The notes below the pieces were generated by a model that saw only the letters and a list, made by a program, of their open reading frames with translations, was not told where the DNA came from and made no database searches. A stretch of 64,000 nucleotides of DNA from NCBI RefSeq assembly GCF_012933555.1, contig NZ_JABBPK010000001.1, positions 2,024,001 to 2,088,000 on the forward strand. The letters are read 5' to 3'. Of the stretch, positions 25,501 through 33,954 are shown one piece after another. The first letter of the stretch is position 1. Each line of letters starts with the position of its first letter. The stretch is from Niallia alba (GTDB lineage: Bacteria > Bacillota > Bacilli > Bacillales > Cytobacillaceae). Made by a program: the position numbers and the translations under genes.

Positions 25501-25518
25501 TTAACTTTATAGTTAAAC
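25501..25518. promoter_or_regulatory. Operator-like palindrome, site 1
   Basis: TTTAACTTTATAGTTAAA: arms TTTAACT/AGTTAAA with a 4-bp spacer, directly upstream of the regulator's ribosome site. The same arms recur at 25655-25672, so both are probable binding sites of the regulator. Confidence 0.75.
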
Positions 25519-25596
25519 ATTAGCTTGCCTACTTATTTTAGCATTCATAGTGTTTAACCACAATAGAAAACACAAAAAATATTGTTAAAATAAGAT

Positions 25597-25625
25597 TGAC
25601 AACGCTTTCCTATGTTGTTAAATTA
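25597..25625 (+). promoter_or_regulatory. Probable promoter of the sugar operon with overlapping cre-like site
   Basis: TTGACA (25597-25602), 17 bp, then TAAATT (25620-25625). TGACAACGCTTTCC (25598-25611) matches the CcpA-site consensus TGWAANCGNTNWCA except at two positions and covers the -35 box, suggesting carbon catabolite repression. Confidence 0.6.
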
Positions 25626-25654
25626 ATAGTGTAAAGTGCTTTATTTAATAATCT

Positions 25655-25672
25655 TTAACTTTTTAGTTAAAG
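25655..25672. promoter_or_regulatory. Operator-like palindrome, site 2
   Basis: TTTAACTTTTTAGTTAAA has the same 7-bp arms as site 1. It lies about 30 bp downstream of the -10 box and 43 bp before the binding-protein start, where a bound repressor would block transcription. Confidence 0.75.
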
Positions 25673-25714
25673 AATTTGATTGTGTGATGAGTTAAATAAA
25701 AAGGAGGAATTATT

Positions 25715-26983
25715 GTGGGGGCAAAGAGAAAGCTTTGGAAGTATGTTGGAGTAATCGGACTGTCGATTGGTATTTTAGCAGGCTGTGGAGATTCAGAAGC
25801 TAGTAGCAGTGCCAAAAATGAAATTACGTTTTGGAATCCATTCACAGGGCCAGATGGGAAAAACATGCAGGCTATGGTAAACGAATATAATAAAACGAAT
25901 CCTGAGTACAAAATCAAAAACGTTTCTTTAAAAGAAGGGGACATGTATACAAAAATTCCAACGATTGTAAACTCTAAAAAGAATATTCCAGATTTAACAA
26001 TTGTCCATGCTGAGCGAATTAAACAGTTCAAAGATAATGATATGTTAACTTCTTATAATGAATTGCTCACAGATTTCCCAGAAATTAATGGAGATAATTA
26101 TGTAGCAGAGGCTTGGAAGATTGGAGAACTAGATTCAGAACGTTATAGTATTCCGTTAGATATTCATACATTCGGACTTTACTATAACAAAGACTTAGTG
26201 GATAAATATTTGCCAACAGCATTGGATGATAATATTGTAACATTTGATGAGATTAAGCAAGTTGGAGAGAAAGCACAAAAAGATAAAATTAGAACATTAG
26301 GGGTAACATGGCTAAAACCTAACTTCTTGTCACTATATGCACAAAATGGTGGAGAGTTAACAGAAGATGGCATTCAGCCAACTTTAGTTAACCAAGCAGC
26401 GAAAGATACTTTTAATCTGTGGAGAGATTATGTGAAGGCTGGTTATACAACAAAGGATGGAGAAGATCCAACACAAATGTTCTTAACTGGAAAAGTTGTT
26501 TTTCTTCCAGAAGGAATTTGGATGCAAAACCAAATTAAAGAGTCAAAGGTAAATTGGGGATTAACAAATGCTCCTCAATTATCAGATGACTTATCTAAAG
26601 CAGTGAACTGGTCTTCTTCTCACCAATTTGTCATGTTGAAAGATGATTCTCGAAGCGATGAAAAAGAAAAAGGTGTCGTTGAGTTTTTAGACTGGGTTCG
26701 TGATAACTCAATGGAATGGGCAAAATCCGGACAAAATCCAGCAACACTTTCTCTTTTAGAAAATGAAGAATATAAAGCAATGCCACAATCATTTTTCTTA
26801 GCAACACCAGAACAACAAGCAACATTAAAAATCTTTGACTACAAATACAATGGCTATGTTTCTGAGTTACTTGATTCTAAAGCTGGCGATGTTGTTTTCT
26901 CAAAAGCAGAAACAGATAAAGCGTTAGAGGATATGGAAAAAGAAATATCTGCTAAGGTAGCAAAAGATAATACGAATAAATAA
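25715..26983 (+). CDS. Sugar ABC transporter substrate-binding lipoprotein
   Basis: A 422-residue binding protein with a lipoprotein signal: positively charged start, hydrophobic stretch and lipobox LAGC with Cys24. The mature part has features of the maltose-type (cluster 1) solute-binding family, such as EITFWNPFTGPDGKNMQAMV near the N terminus, and should be anchored outside the membrane to capture an oligosaccharide. The start is GTG 25715 with AAAGGAGG upstream. First gene of the operon; the permeases follow after a 321-bp gap that holds a mobile repeat. The sugar is unknown. Confidence 0.9.
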   Translation: MGAKRKLWKYVGVIGLSIGILAGCGDSEASSSAKNEITFWNPFTGPDGKNMQAMVNEYNKTNPEYKIKNVSLKEGDMYTKIPTIVNSKKNIPDLTIVHAERIKQFKDNDMLTSYNELLTDFPEINGDNYVAEAWKIGELDSERYSIPLDIHTFGLYYNKDLVDKYLPTALDDNIVTFDEIKQVGEKAQKDKIRTLGVTWLKPNFLSLYAQNGGELTEDGIQPTLVNQAAKDTFNLWRDYVKAGYTTKDGEDPTQMFLTGKVVFLPEGIWMQNQIKESKVNWGLTNAPQLSDDLSKAVNWSSSHQFVMLKDDSRSDEKEKGVVEFLDWVRDNSMEWAKSGQNPATLSLLENEEYKAMPQSFFLATPEQQATLKIFDYKYNGYVSELLDSKAGDVVFSKAETDKALEDMEKEISAKVAKDNTNK

Positions 26984-27035
26984 TTTTAAGCGAAAATGAA
27001 AGTATTTTCTTTGAGTTTTGATGCTAGAAATCAAT

Positions 27036-27160
27036 GGCTGTTTTAAAAGATACTAAAACACCTGAAGACGCCAAGGGAATTAGCGAGTCAGGAGAAACCC
27101 CAATGAAAGTGAAGTGTATTTTGATCACGGGTAATCTCAACAATCTTTAATAAAACAGCC
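27036..27160 (+). mobile_element. Miniature mobile element with 8-bp target duplication
   Basis: Ends GGCTGTTTTAAAAGAT (27036) and AAAACAGCC (to 27160) are inverted. The flanks carry AAATCAAT on both sides (27028-27035 and 27161-27168), a perfect 8-bp direct repeat. Inside, TTAGCGAGTCAGG, AACCCCAATGAAAGTGAAGTGTATTTTGATC is a decayed version of the GC-rich core found in other copies. It lies between the binding-protein and permease genes. Confidence 0.8.
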
Positions 27161-27180
27161 AAATCAATAAACATAGTAAG

Positions 27181-27236
27181 GCAGCCTAAATACAGAAACC
27201 AAAATTGCTAGTAGGTAAACTTATGTATTTGGGCTG
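27181..27236 (+). repeat. Short hairpin related to the repeat core
   Basis: GCAGCCTAAATACA and TGTATTTGGGCTG pair with one mismatched position, leaving a loop of about 29 nt. The ends resemble the GCAGCCTGAATACAC core of the larger repeats. It lies between the mobile element and the first permease gene. Confidence 0.65.
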
Positions 27237-27304
27237 TAACCTTAAAATGTATAAGATCTACGAATCTTATTCTAATAGAAGCAAGAGGAAAGGAAGTAGG
27301 GCGT

Positions 27305-28228
27305 ATGGAAACGGTTCCCGCTACGAAAAATGTGAAACAAATGAATATAAAAAAGTCTAGGAATACCTCCTTTGCACCATGGCTATTTTTAGCACCTCAT
27401 TTGATCATTTTTGGAGTGTTTTTTCTGATTCCAATCTTTTTTGGAATCTATATTTCTTTTACAGAATGGGATTTGATTAGTTCCCCGACCTTTGTTGGAT
27501 TGGATAATTATAAAGAATTATTACTTCAATCTGATTCCGTCTTTTATGAACAACTTCATAATGGTTTAAAAAACACCTTTTTATTTGTTCTATTTACCGT
27601 CCCATTTTGTATTATTGTACCTCTGCTTCTTGCAGCAGCATTAAATACAAAACCAACTCTATGGAAAGTATTTCAGTCTTTATTCTATTTACCATCGTTA
27701 TTCGCGATTTCTGCAGTCATCATAATTTGGGGACTTATGTTTAATGTAACGTATGGTCCAATTAATAATATTTTCAATCTTGAAACAGTTTGGACTGGTA
27801 CACAGCCATATGCATGGATTGCGCTAGTAGCTGTAACAGTTTGGTGGACGATTGGTGGAAATATGATTATTTACCAAGCGGCGTTGAACGGAATTCCGAA
27901 AGATTATTATGAAGCTGCAGATATTGATGGCGCTTCTTCTTTCCAGAAATTTATTAAGATTACCCTTCCGAGTATTAAAGGGCAACTTCTTTATACGGTT
28001 GTAATCACAACGATTGCTCAATTTAACGTTTATGGTCAGCCATTAATGTTAACTGGTGGTGGTCCAACAGACTCAACGAGAGTGTTATTAATGGATATTC
28101 AGCAAAATGCCTTTGGTTCAGGTCAATCGATTGCTGGGATCTCGTCTGCAATGGCTGTTATTCTTGGACTTTGTATAATGGTTGTTGCATCATTACAATT
28201 CTTTTTCTTAAGAGAGAGAAAGAATTAA
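27305..28228 (+). CDS. Sugar ABC transporter permease (MalF type)
   Basis: A 307-residue inner-membrane protein with six clear hydrophobic spans, starting with PWLFLAPHLIIFGVFFLIPIF. The cytoplasmic EAA loop that docks the ATPase is seen as EAADIDGASSFQKFIKITLP near residue 205. It pairs with the next gene to form the channel for the sugar delivered by the upstream lipoprotein. No ATPase gene is present; in Bacilli such importers commonly use a shared MsmX-like ATPase encoded elsewhere. AGAGGAAAGGAAG precedes the ATG at a slightly long distance. Confidence 0.9.
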   Translation: METVPATKNVKQMNIKKSRNTSFAPWLFLAPHLIIFGVFFLIPIFFGIYISFTEWDLISSPTFVGLDNYKELLLQSDSVFYEQLHNGLKNTFLFVLFTVPFCIIVPLLLAAALNTKPTLWKVFQSLFYLPSLFAISAVIIIWGLMFNVTYGPINNIFNLETVWTGTQPYAWIALVAVTVWWTIGGNMIIYQAALNGIPKDYYEAADIDGASSFQKFIKITLPSIKGQLLYTVVITTIAQFNVYGQPLMLTGGGPTDSTRVLLMDIQQNAFGSGQSIAGISSAMAVILGLCIMVVASLQFFFLRERKN

Positions 28229-28247
28229 TTAGAGGAGGAGGAAGAGT

Positions 28248-29093
28248 ATGGACAGTAAAAGAAGCAATCCAATACCTAAAATAATCGCGTTTGCCTTTTT
28301 GCTTATCATGGCTGTGATTTGGATTATTCCTTTATTATGGGGAGTTGTAACCTCCTTTAAATCAGAAATAGAACTACAAACAGTGGGATTTAAATTTCTT
28401 CCGATTGAATGGGTGCTTACAAATTACACAACATTATTAGTTGATAATGCAAGTACACCATTGATTCGCTGGTTTACAAACTCACTTGTTATTTCCCTAT
28501 CACATACATTATTAGTTTTAATTGTTGTTACATTATCTGCTTTCGCTTTTAGTAGATTGAATTTTAAAGGGAAACATGGATTGTTTGCCTTTTTAATGGC
28601 AACGATGATGTTTCCAGGAGTAGTAAATCTTATTCCTCTTTATAAAATCATCGATGTCCTTGGTTGGGTAAATTCACCGATTGCCATGATAGTTCCTGGA
28701 GCAGCAGGTGTATTTAATATCTTTCTAGTAAGACAATTTATGAATAATATTCCGCTCGAATTTGATGAAGCTGCCCGTATGGATGGTGCAAATGATTTTC
28801 AAATTTTAGGAAAAGTAATTTTACCATTGATTAAACCGGTTCTCTTAGTTGTTTCCCTATTCTCCTTTACGGGATCATGGAACGATTTCTTATGGCCATC
28901 CATTGTATTTAATGATATAGATAAGATGCCAATTACACCAGGTCTTCAATTATTACAAGGGATGTATCAAGCACAACCAACCTTATTAATGGCAGGAGCA
29001 TTGGTTGCGATTATTCCAACCTTTATCTTGTATCTATTTGCACAGAAATATTTCTTAGAATCTATGTCCCTATCCGCTGGGGTGAAAGGATAA
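28248..29093 (+). CDS. Sugar ABC transporter permease (MalG type)
   Basis: A 281-residue membrane protein with about six spans and the EAA loop EAARMDGANDFQILGKVILP near residue 180. It ends in the typical MalG-like tail FLESMSLSAGVKG. A strong ribosome site AGAGGAGGAGG precedes the ATG. It is 19 nt after the first permease gene, and its stop overlaps the next gene (TAATG), so the genes are cotranscribed and coupled. Confidence 0.9.
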   Translation: MDSKRSNPIPKIIAFAFLLIMAVIWIIPLLWGVVTSFKSEIELQTVGFKFLPIEWVLTNYTTLLVDNASTPLIRWFTNSLVISLSHTLLVLIVVTLSAFAFSRLNFKGKHGLFAFLMATMMFPGVVNLIPLYKIIDVLGWVNSPIAMIVPGAAGVFNIFLVRQFMNNIPLEFDEAARMDGANDFQILGKVILPLIKPVLLVVSLFSFTGSWNDFLWPSIVFNDIDKMPITPGLQLLQGMYQAQPTLLMAGALVAIIPTFILYLFAQKYFLESMSLSAGVKG

Positions 29094-29524
29094 TGAATAG
29101 AAAGCTAGAAAGAAATTTAGTAAGAATAGTAGGGTTATGGCAAATCATCGATGGTCTTTTTACGATCTTACTTTATGGAACATTAAAAAAGGTCGAAGGT
29201 GCAAAGCTTGTTGAAGACTCTGGTTTTGCTTATATGAAAGCGATGGAATCTTATGTTGGAAGTATCTATATATTTATAGGTATGTTTGGCGCCCTGTTAA
29301 TTGGTTTGGGGTTAATTAATTTAGTTTGTGCAAAGAAATATATGATAGATGATCAAGTCCATGTGAAGGTTGCAGTGTGGCTGTTCGTATGTGGAACGCT
29401 ATCCTATATTATCATGGATATTATCAGTTTAGTTTTATGTATGTCAGCAGGTATCTTAGTTTTAGCAAAAAATAAAGGTATTCGAAAATTAAATATGACA
29501 AAAATGAAAGAGTCGGAGGTATAA
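29093..29524 (+). CDS. Small membrane protein of unknown function in the sugar operon
   Basis: A 143-residue protein that I do not recognise. It has about four hydrophobic stretches (IVGLWQIIDGLFTILLYG, IYIFIGMFGALLIGLGLINL, VAVWLFVCGTLSYIIMDI, ISLVLCMSAGILVLA) and short charged ends, so it is an integral membrane protein. Its start overlaps the permease stop and it ends four bases before the first hydrolase gene, with the hydrolase ribosome site inside its last codons. The position suggests a role linked to the transporter or to the sugar, but nothing in the sequence shows it. Confidence 0.75.
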   Translation: MNRKLERNLVRIVGLWQIIDGLFTILLYGTLKKVEGAKLVEDSGFAYMKAMESYVGSIYIFIGMFGALLIGLGLINLVCAKKYMIDDQVHVKVAVWLFVCGTLSYIIMDIISLVLCMSAGILVLAKNKGIRKLNMTKMKESEV

Positions 29525-29528
29525 ATTA

Positions 29529-31271
29529 ATGAATGAATTGCATCCAAATCCTCAATTTCACAGAGCGGAATGGGTTTCTTTAGACGGAGAATGGAAATTT
29601 GCTTTTGATGATAAAAAAGTAGGAGAGAAGGAGAGATGGTATGCATCTTTTCCAGAGAGTACACCAATAAATGTACCGTTCACTTATGAAACGAAAGCAA
29701 GTGGTATTAATCAACAAGAACACCACGAAACGGTTTGGTATGAAAGAACGATTACAATCGATGATACGAAAAAACATCCGATTGTCCATTTTGAAGGAGT
29801 AGATTATGAGGCATTTATCTATGTAAATGGTAATCTCGTAACCATCCATCAAGGAGGTTACCATGGTTTTTCTGTAGATGTAGCCGATTATGTGACATCT
29901 GGTGAGAATAAACTGACTGTTAAAGTCAAAGATTCCAAGGATTGTGCACAACCGAGAGGAAAACAGCGCTGGCATGATGAGAATTTTGGCTGCTGGTATG
30001 TTCAAACAACGGGAATATGGAAGTCCGTTTGGTTAGAATATGTAAATGAAGCTCACTTAAATCATGCAAAAATTACGCCATTATTTGATGAGCAAGAAAT
30101 TGTGATTGAAGTAGAAACAACTGATATTCCGTTTACAGCAGAAGGATACAAAGTAGTGGCATCTATCCGATTTAATGGCAAAGTGATTAATGAATTAACT
30201 GCTAATATAGTTGATAATGCTGCTTCACTTAAAGGAAGTGTATTAGAAAGACTAGATCCATGGACAATGAAGGCTTGGAGTCCAGAAAATCCGAATCTAT
30301 ATGACCTGACTCTTAAATTGTACGATCAAGATGTATTACTTGATGAAGTTCAATCCTATTTTGGTATGCGTAAGATATCCATTGAAGGAAATAGAATCCT
30401 TCTTAATAATAGAGAGCTATATCAACGCTTAATTTTAGACCAAGGCTACTGGGAAGAATCGGATTTAACACCACCAAGTGTTGCGGCGTTAGAAGAAGAT
30501 ATCGATAAAGTATTAGAATTGGGATATAACGGAGTCCGGAAGCATCAAAAAGTAGAGGACAGTAGATTTTTATATTTAGCGGATAAAAAAGGTCTTCTTG
30601 TCTGGTTAGAAGTTGGTTCAACGTTTGGATTTAATGACAAAGCAATTCGTAATTTTTCCCATGAATGGTTGGAAATTGTGAAGCAAAATTACAACCATCC
30701 AAGTGTGATCACATGGGTACCATTTAATGAATCATGGGGAATTGGTAATATCCATCATGACAAGCAGCAACAGGCTTTTACGGAAAGTATCTATCATTTA
30801 ACAAAAGCATATGATAGCAATCGCCCTGTTATCACAAATGATGGTTGGGAACATACTATTTCCGATATTATCACACTGCATGATTATGAAGAATACGGAT
30901 CACTTCTTGCAAGCAGATATGAAGATAATGAAAAATTAATGTCTAATTCTATCCAGTTTAATAAAGGTTTTTATGCCTTTGCAGATGGTTATCCATATAA
31001 AGGTCAGCCGATCCTTATTTCTGAATTTGGCGGAATCGCTTTCCAAACAGAGGATGGTTGGGGCTATGGAAATCAAGTAAAGGATGAAGAAGCGTTTTTT
31101 AAACGTTTTGAAGATATCCATCATGCTGTTCAAGATTTAGAATATGTATGTGGTTATTGTTATACACAACTAACCGATGTACAACAAGAAGTAAACGGCT
31201 TGCTTACAATCGATAGAAAACCAAAAGTTTCCGTTGAGAGAGTAAGACAGGTAAATACCCGAAGATTATAA
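29529..31271 (+). CDS. Glycoside hydrolase family 2 enzyme, first of two
   Basis: A 580-residue GH2 protein without signal peptide, hence cytoplasmic. The order is an N-terminal sugar-binding jelly roll (GEWKFAFDD to about residue 170), an immunoglobulin-like domain, and a TIM barrel from about residue 290. The acid/base Glu401 is in FNESWG and the nucleophile Glu499 in ISEFGG. The length and layout recall beta-glucuronidase/beta-galactosidase relatives, but the specificity cannot be told. GGAGG lies nine bases before the ATG. It should cleave the sugar imported by the upstream transporter. Confidence 0.88.
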   Translation: MNELHPNPQFHRAEWVSLDGEWKFAFDDKKVGEKERWYASFPESTPINVPFTYETKASGINQQEHHETVWYERTITIDDTKKHPIVHFEGVDYEAFIYVNGNLVTIHQGGYHGFSVDVADYVTSGENKLTVKVKDSKDCAQPRGKQRWHDENFGCWYVQTTGIWKSVWLEYVNEAHLNHAKITPLFDEQEIVIEVETTDIPFTAEGYKVVASIRFNGKVINELTANIVDNAASLKGSVLERLDPWTMKAWSPENPNLYDLTLKLYDQDVLLDEVQSYFGMRKISIEGNRILLNNRELYQRLILDQGYWEESDLTPPSVAALEEDIDKVLELGYNGVRKHQKVEDSRFLYLADKKGLLVWLEVGSTFGFNDKAIRNFSHEWLEIVKQNYNHPSVITWVPFNESWGIGNIHHDKQQQAFTESIYHLTKAYDSNRPVITNDGWEHTISDIITLHDYEEYGSLLASRYEDNEKLMSNSIQFNKGFYAFADGYPYKGQPILISEFGGIAFQTEDGWGYGNQVKDEEAFFKRFEDIHHAVQDLEYVCGYCYTQLTDVQQEVNGLLTIDRKPKVSVERVRQVNTRRL

Positions 31272-31289
31272 TCATAGGAGTGTATAAAG

Positions 31290-33101
31290 ATGACGAGACA
31301 AGAATATCCGCGCCCTCAGTTCGTGCGTGATCAGTGGATTAACTTAAATGGAACATGGCAATTTCAATTTGATGATGAGAATGTTGGAGAAAAAGAGCAT
31401 TATTTTAATAAAGAAACACTTGATAAAGAAATTCAAGTACCGTTTGTTTACCAATCTACGTTAAGTGGGATTGGGGAAAGAACGGTTCATGAATATGTAT
31501 GGTATAAGAAAGAAGTGGTTATCCCCAATGATCCTGGTAAAAGAACAATTTTGCATTTTGGTGCGGTCGACTACTATTGCAAAGTTTATGTGAACGGACA
31601 ATTCGTGGGAGACCATGAAGGCGGACATACTTCGTTTTCATTTGATATTTCGAATTATTTAGCAGAAGAAAAACAAAGTATTACTGTTAAGGTCTATGAT
31701 CCTTTAAAAGATGAAACAATCCCACGTGGCAAACAGTTTTGGGAAGATGAGCCACGAGCAATTTGGTATACGAATTCTACAGGAATTTGGCAAACTGTAT
31801 GGGTGGAACAAGTAAATAAAGAACATATTGAAAAAGTTCGATTTACATCTGATCTTGATCACGGTGTCGTATGGATAGATTTTGCTTTAAATAAGGATAC
31901 AGAAGTTTCAAAAGCTAATTATTATGTGAACTACAAAATGATGTTTAAGAATACTTTAATCGCAGAAGATCGAATTAAAATGAATAATATTGCCGAAAAA
32001 CGAGCAGTTGACATTATCCAAAATAAAATTTTCCGTACGAATTTCCATGACGGCGGTTACACTTGGTCACCAGAACATCCAAATTTATTTGATGTTTCCA
32101 TCGAGCTCTGTGATGAAAGTGGAACAGTTTTAGATAAAGTGGAATCCTATTTCGGCTATCGGAAAATTCATACCGAAAATGGAATGGTCTATTTAAATAA
32201 TAAACCGTATTATCAGAAACTTGTGCTGGACCAAGGATATTGGCCAGAGGGACTTTTAACAGCGCCGAGAGCAGAAGATTATAAAAAAGATATCGAATTA
32301 GCGAAAGAAATGGGATTTAACGGATGTAGAAAACATCAAAAAACAGAAGATCCTCTCTTCTTACATTATGCAGATACATTAGGCTTTCTAGTCTGGGGAG
32401 AATGTGCATCAGCTCCTGTTTATACAAAAGAAGCCGCAACAAGATTAATGAAGGAATGGATGGAAATTGTGGAACGAGATTATAATCATCCATCCATTAT
32501 CACTTGGGTACCACTAAACGAAAGCTGGGGTATTCCAGATATTCATTATGATAAAACACAGCAGCATTTTTCAACAACCATGTATCATATGCTCCATGCA
32601 ATTGATGGGACACGACTAGTAATCTCTAATGACGGATGGGAAGCGACGGTTACAGATATTTGTGCGATTCACAATTACGGTCATGGGAATGCAGATGAAA
32701 AGGCAAAATATCAATATTTCAAGGAATCTATTTCAACTGTTGAAAATTTACTTACCCATGCCCATAGTAAATGGGAAGTGTATGCGGAAAATCACTCCCA
32801 TCAAGGAGAACCAATTCTGTTAACAGAATTTGGAGGCATCGCATTTAAAATGGGCGATCAAAGTGGTTGGGGGTACACTTCTGTGGAGAATGCAGAAGAT
32901 TATGTAACCGAATACCGCAAAATCATGGAAGCAATTTTCCAATCAAAAGGACTATGGGGCTATTGCTATACACAGCTAACAGATGTTGAACAAGAGATTA
33001 ATGGTATTCTAACGTATAATCGCGTTCCAAAATGCGATTTAGCAAAGATTAAAGAGCTGAATAATTTGTTCTTTCCAGATCGATTGGCGATTAAGGGGTA
33101 A
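31290..33101 (+). CDS. Glycoside hydrolase family 2 enzyme, second of two
   Basis: A 603-residue paralogue of the preceding gene; many stretches align directly (GTWQFQFDDENVGEKE, VLDQGYWPEG, FNGCRKHQKTEDP). The same three domains are present, with acid/base Glu411 in LNESWG and nucleophile Glu513 in LTEFGG. No signal peptide. It follows after 18 nt with AGGAG as ribosome site, and a terminator comes next. The middle domain differs most from the first copy, so the two may act on different linkages of one oligosaccharide; this is inference. Confidence 0.88.
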   Translation: MTRQEYPRPQFVRDQWINLNGTWQFQFDDENVGEKEHYFNKETLDKEIQVPFVYQSTLSGIGERTVHEYVWYKKEVVIPNDPGKRTILHFGAVDYYCKVYVNGQFVGDHEGGHTSFSFDISNYLAEEKQSITVKVYDPLKDETIPRGKQFWEDEPRAIWYTNSTGIWQTVWVEQVNKEHIEKVRFTSDLDHGVVWIDFALNKDTEVSKANYYVNYKMMFKNTLIAEDRIKMNNIAEKRAVDIIQNKIFRTNFHDGGYTWSPEHPNLFDVSIELCDESGTVLDKVESYFGYRKIHTENGMVYLNNKPYYQKLVLDQGYWPEGLLTAPRAEDYKKDIELAKEMGFNGCRKHQKTEDPLFLHYADTLGFLVWGECASAPVYTKEAATRLMKEWMEIVERDYNHPSIITWVPLNESWGIPDIHYDKTQQHFSTTMYHMLHAIDGTRLVISNDGWEATVTDICAIHNYGHGNADEKAKYQYFKESISTVENLLTHAHSKWEVYAENHSHQGEPILLTEFGGIAFKMGDQSGWGYTSVENAEDYVTEYRKIMEAIFQSKGLWGYCYTQLTDVEQEINGILTYNRVPKCDLAKIKELNNLFFPDRLAIKG

Positions 33102-33131
33102 ATGTTTCGTTAGTTACTATAATCAAGTTAG

Positions 33132-33158
33132 GGAACGGGGAACCGTTCCTTTCTTTTT
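33132..33158 (+). terminator. Terminator of the sugar operon
   Basis: GGAACGG and CCGTTCC pair over a 4-nt loop, followed by TTTCTTTTT. It marks the right border of the accessory locus. Confidence 0.8.
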
Positions 33159-33465
33159 GGATAGTATTATGTTAAAATGTTCAAGGCTCATGACAGCGAA
33201 AATGATGGATGGTTTAAAGTTATCCTGAGTTTCCTGACATGGGTTTTTATTTTGTTAACCCAAATATAAATAAACGAACTTATTAATTTCCAAAAGGAAT
33301 ACATAGCTATTTGGTATCAGGGTTTGATAAAATACAAAAGAATGAGTTTTAGTATAGGCTGTTTGGACGAACTTTATTTAAATAATAGGAACAATAATTA
33401 AAAAGTAGCCTTCGTTAAAATACAAATTTAACCGGCTATCGCTCTTAACGTTTGGAGGAAATAAT
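33159..33465. other. Spacer upstream of def, with a possible repeat remnant
   Basis: AT-rich sequence that must hold the promoter for def and the genes after it, but no convincing -35/-10 pair was found. GGCTGTTTGGACGAACTTTATTT near 33357 resembles fused ends of the mobile repeat (compare GGCTGTTTTC and AACTTTATGAAAAC), perhaps a deletion remnant. No small gene seen. Confidence 0.35.
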
Positions 33466-33954
33466 GTGGCAGTAAAACAAATTGTAATGTTTCCAGATCC
33501 GGTATTAGAAACACCGTGCGAGGAAGTTACAGTCTTTGATAAAAAGTTAGCAAAACTATTAAATGATATGTATGAGACAATGATTGAATTTGATGGAGTA
33601 GGACTTGCCGCTCCGCAAATCGGTATCTCAAAACAAATTGCAGTAGTAGATATTGATGACGAAATGGGTACACTGGAATTAATTAACCCAAGACTATTAG
33701 AAATAAACGGCTCGCAAGTAGGACCTGAAGGGTGTTTAAGCTTTCCGGGATTATTTGGAGATGTCGAAAGACCTTTTTCCATAAAAGTAGAGGCTCAAAA
33801 TAGAAAAGGGAAAAAATATATAATAGAAGCAGAAGAATATTTAGCGCGTGCTATTTTACATGAAATGGATCACTTAGATGGAGTACTATTTACTTCAAAA
33901 GTGATTCGTTATCTAGAGGAAGATGAGCTAGAAGGAGTGGAAACAAATGACTAA
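33466..33954 (+). CDS. def: Peptide deformylase
   Basis: Metal enzyme that removes the formyl group from the first methionine of new proteins. All three signature motifs are intact: [18 protein letters not shown] (metal-binding Cys) and HEMDHLDG (two metal-binding His and the catalytic Glu). 162 residues. The start is GTG 33466 behind TTTGGAGG. It overlaps fmt by 8 bp, which joins the formyl-adding and formyl-removing functions in one operon. Confidence 0.96.
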   Translation: MAVKQIVMFPDPVLETPCEEVTVFDKKLAKLLNDMYETMIEFDGVGLAAPQIGISKQIAVVDIDDEMGTLELINPRLLEINGSQVGPEGCLSFPGLFGDVERPFSIKVEAQNRKGKKYIIEAEEYLARAILHEMDHLDGVLFTSKVIRYLEEDELEGVETND

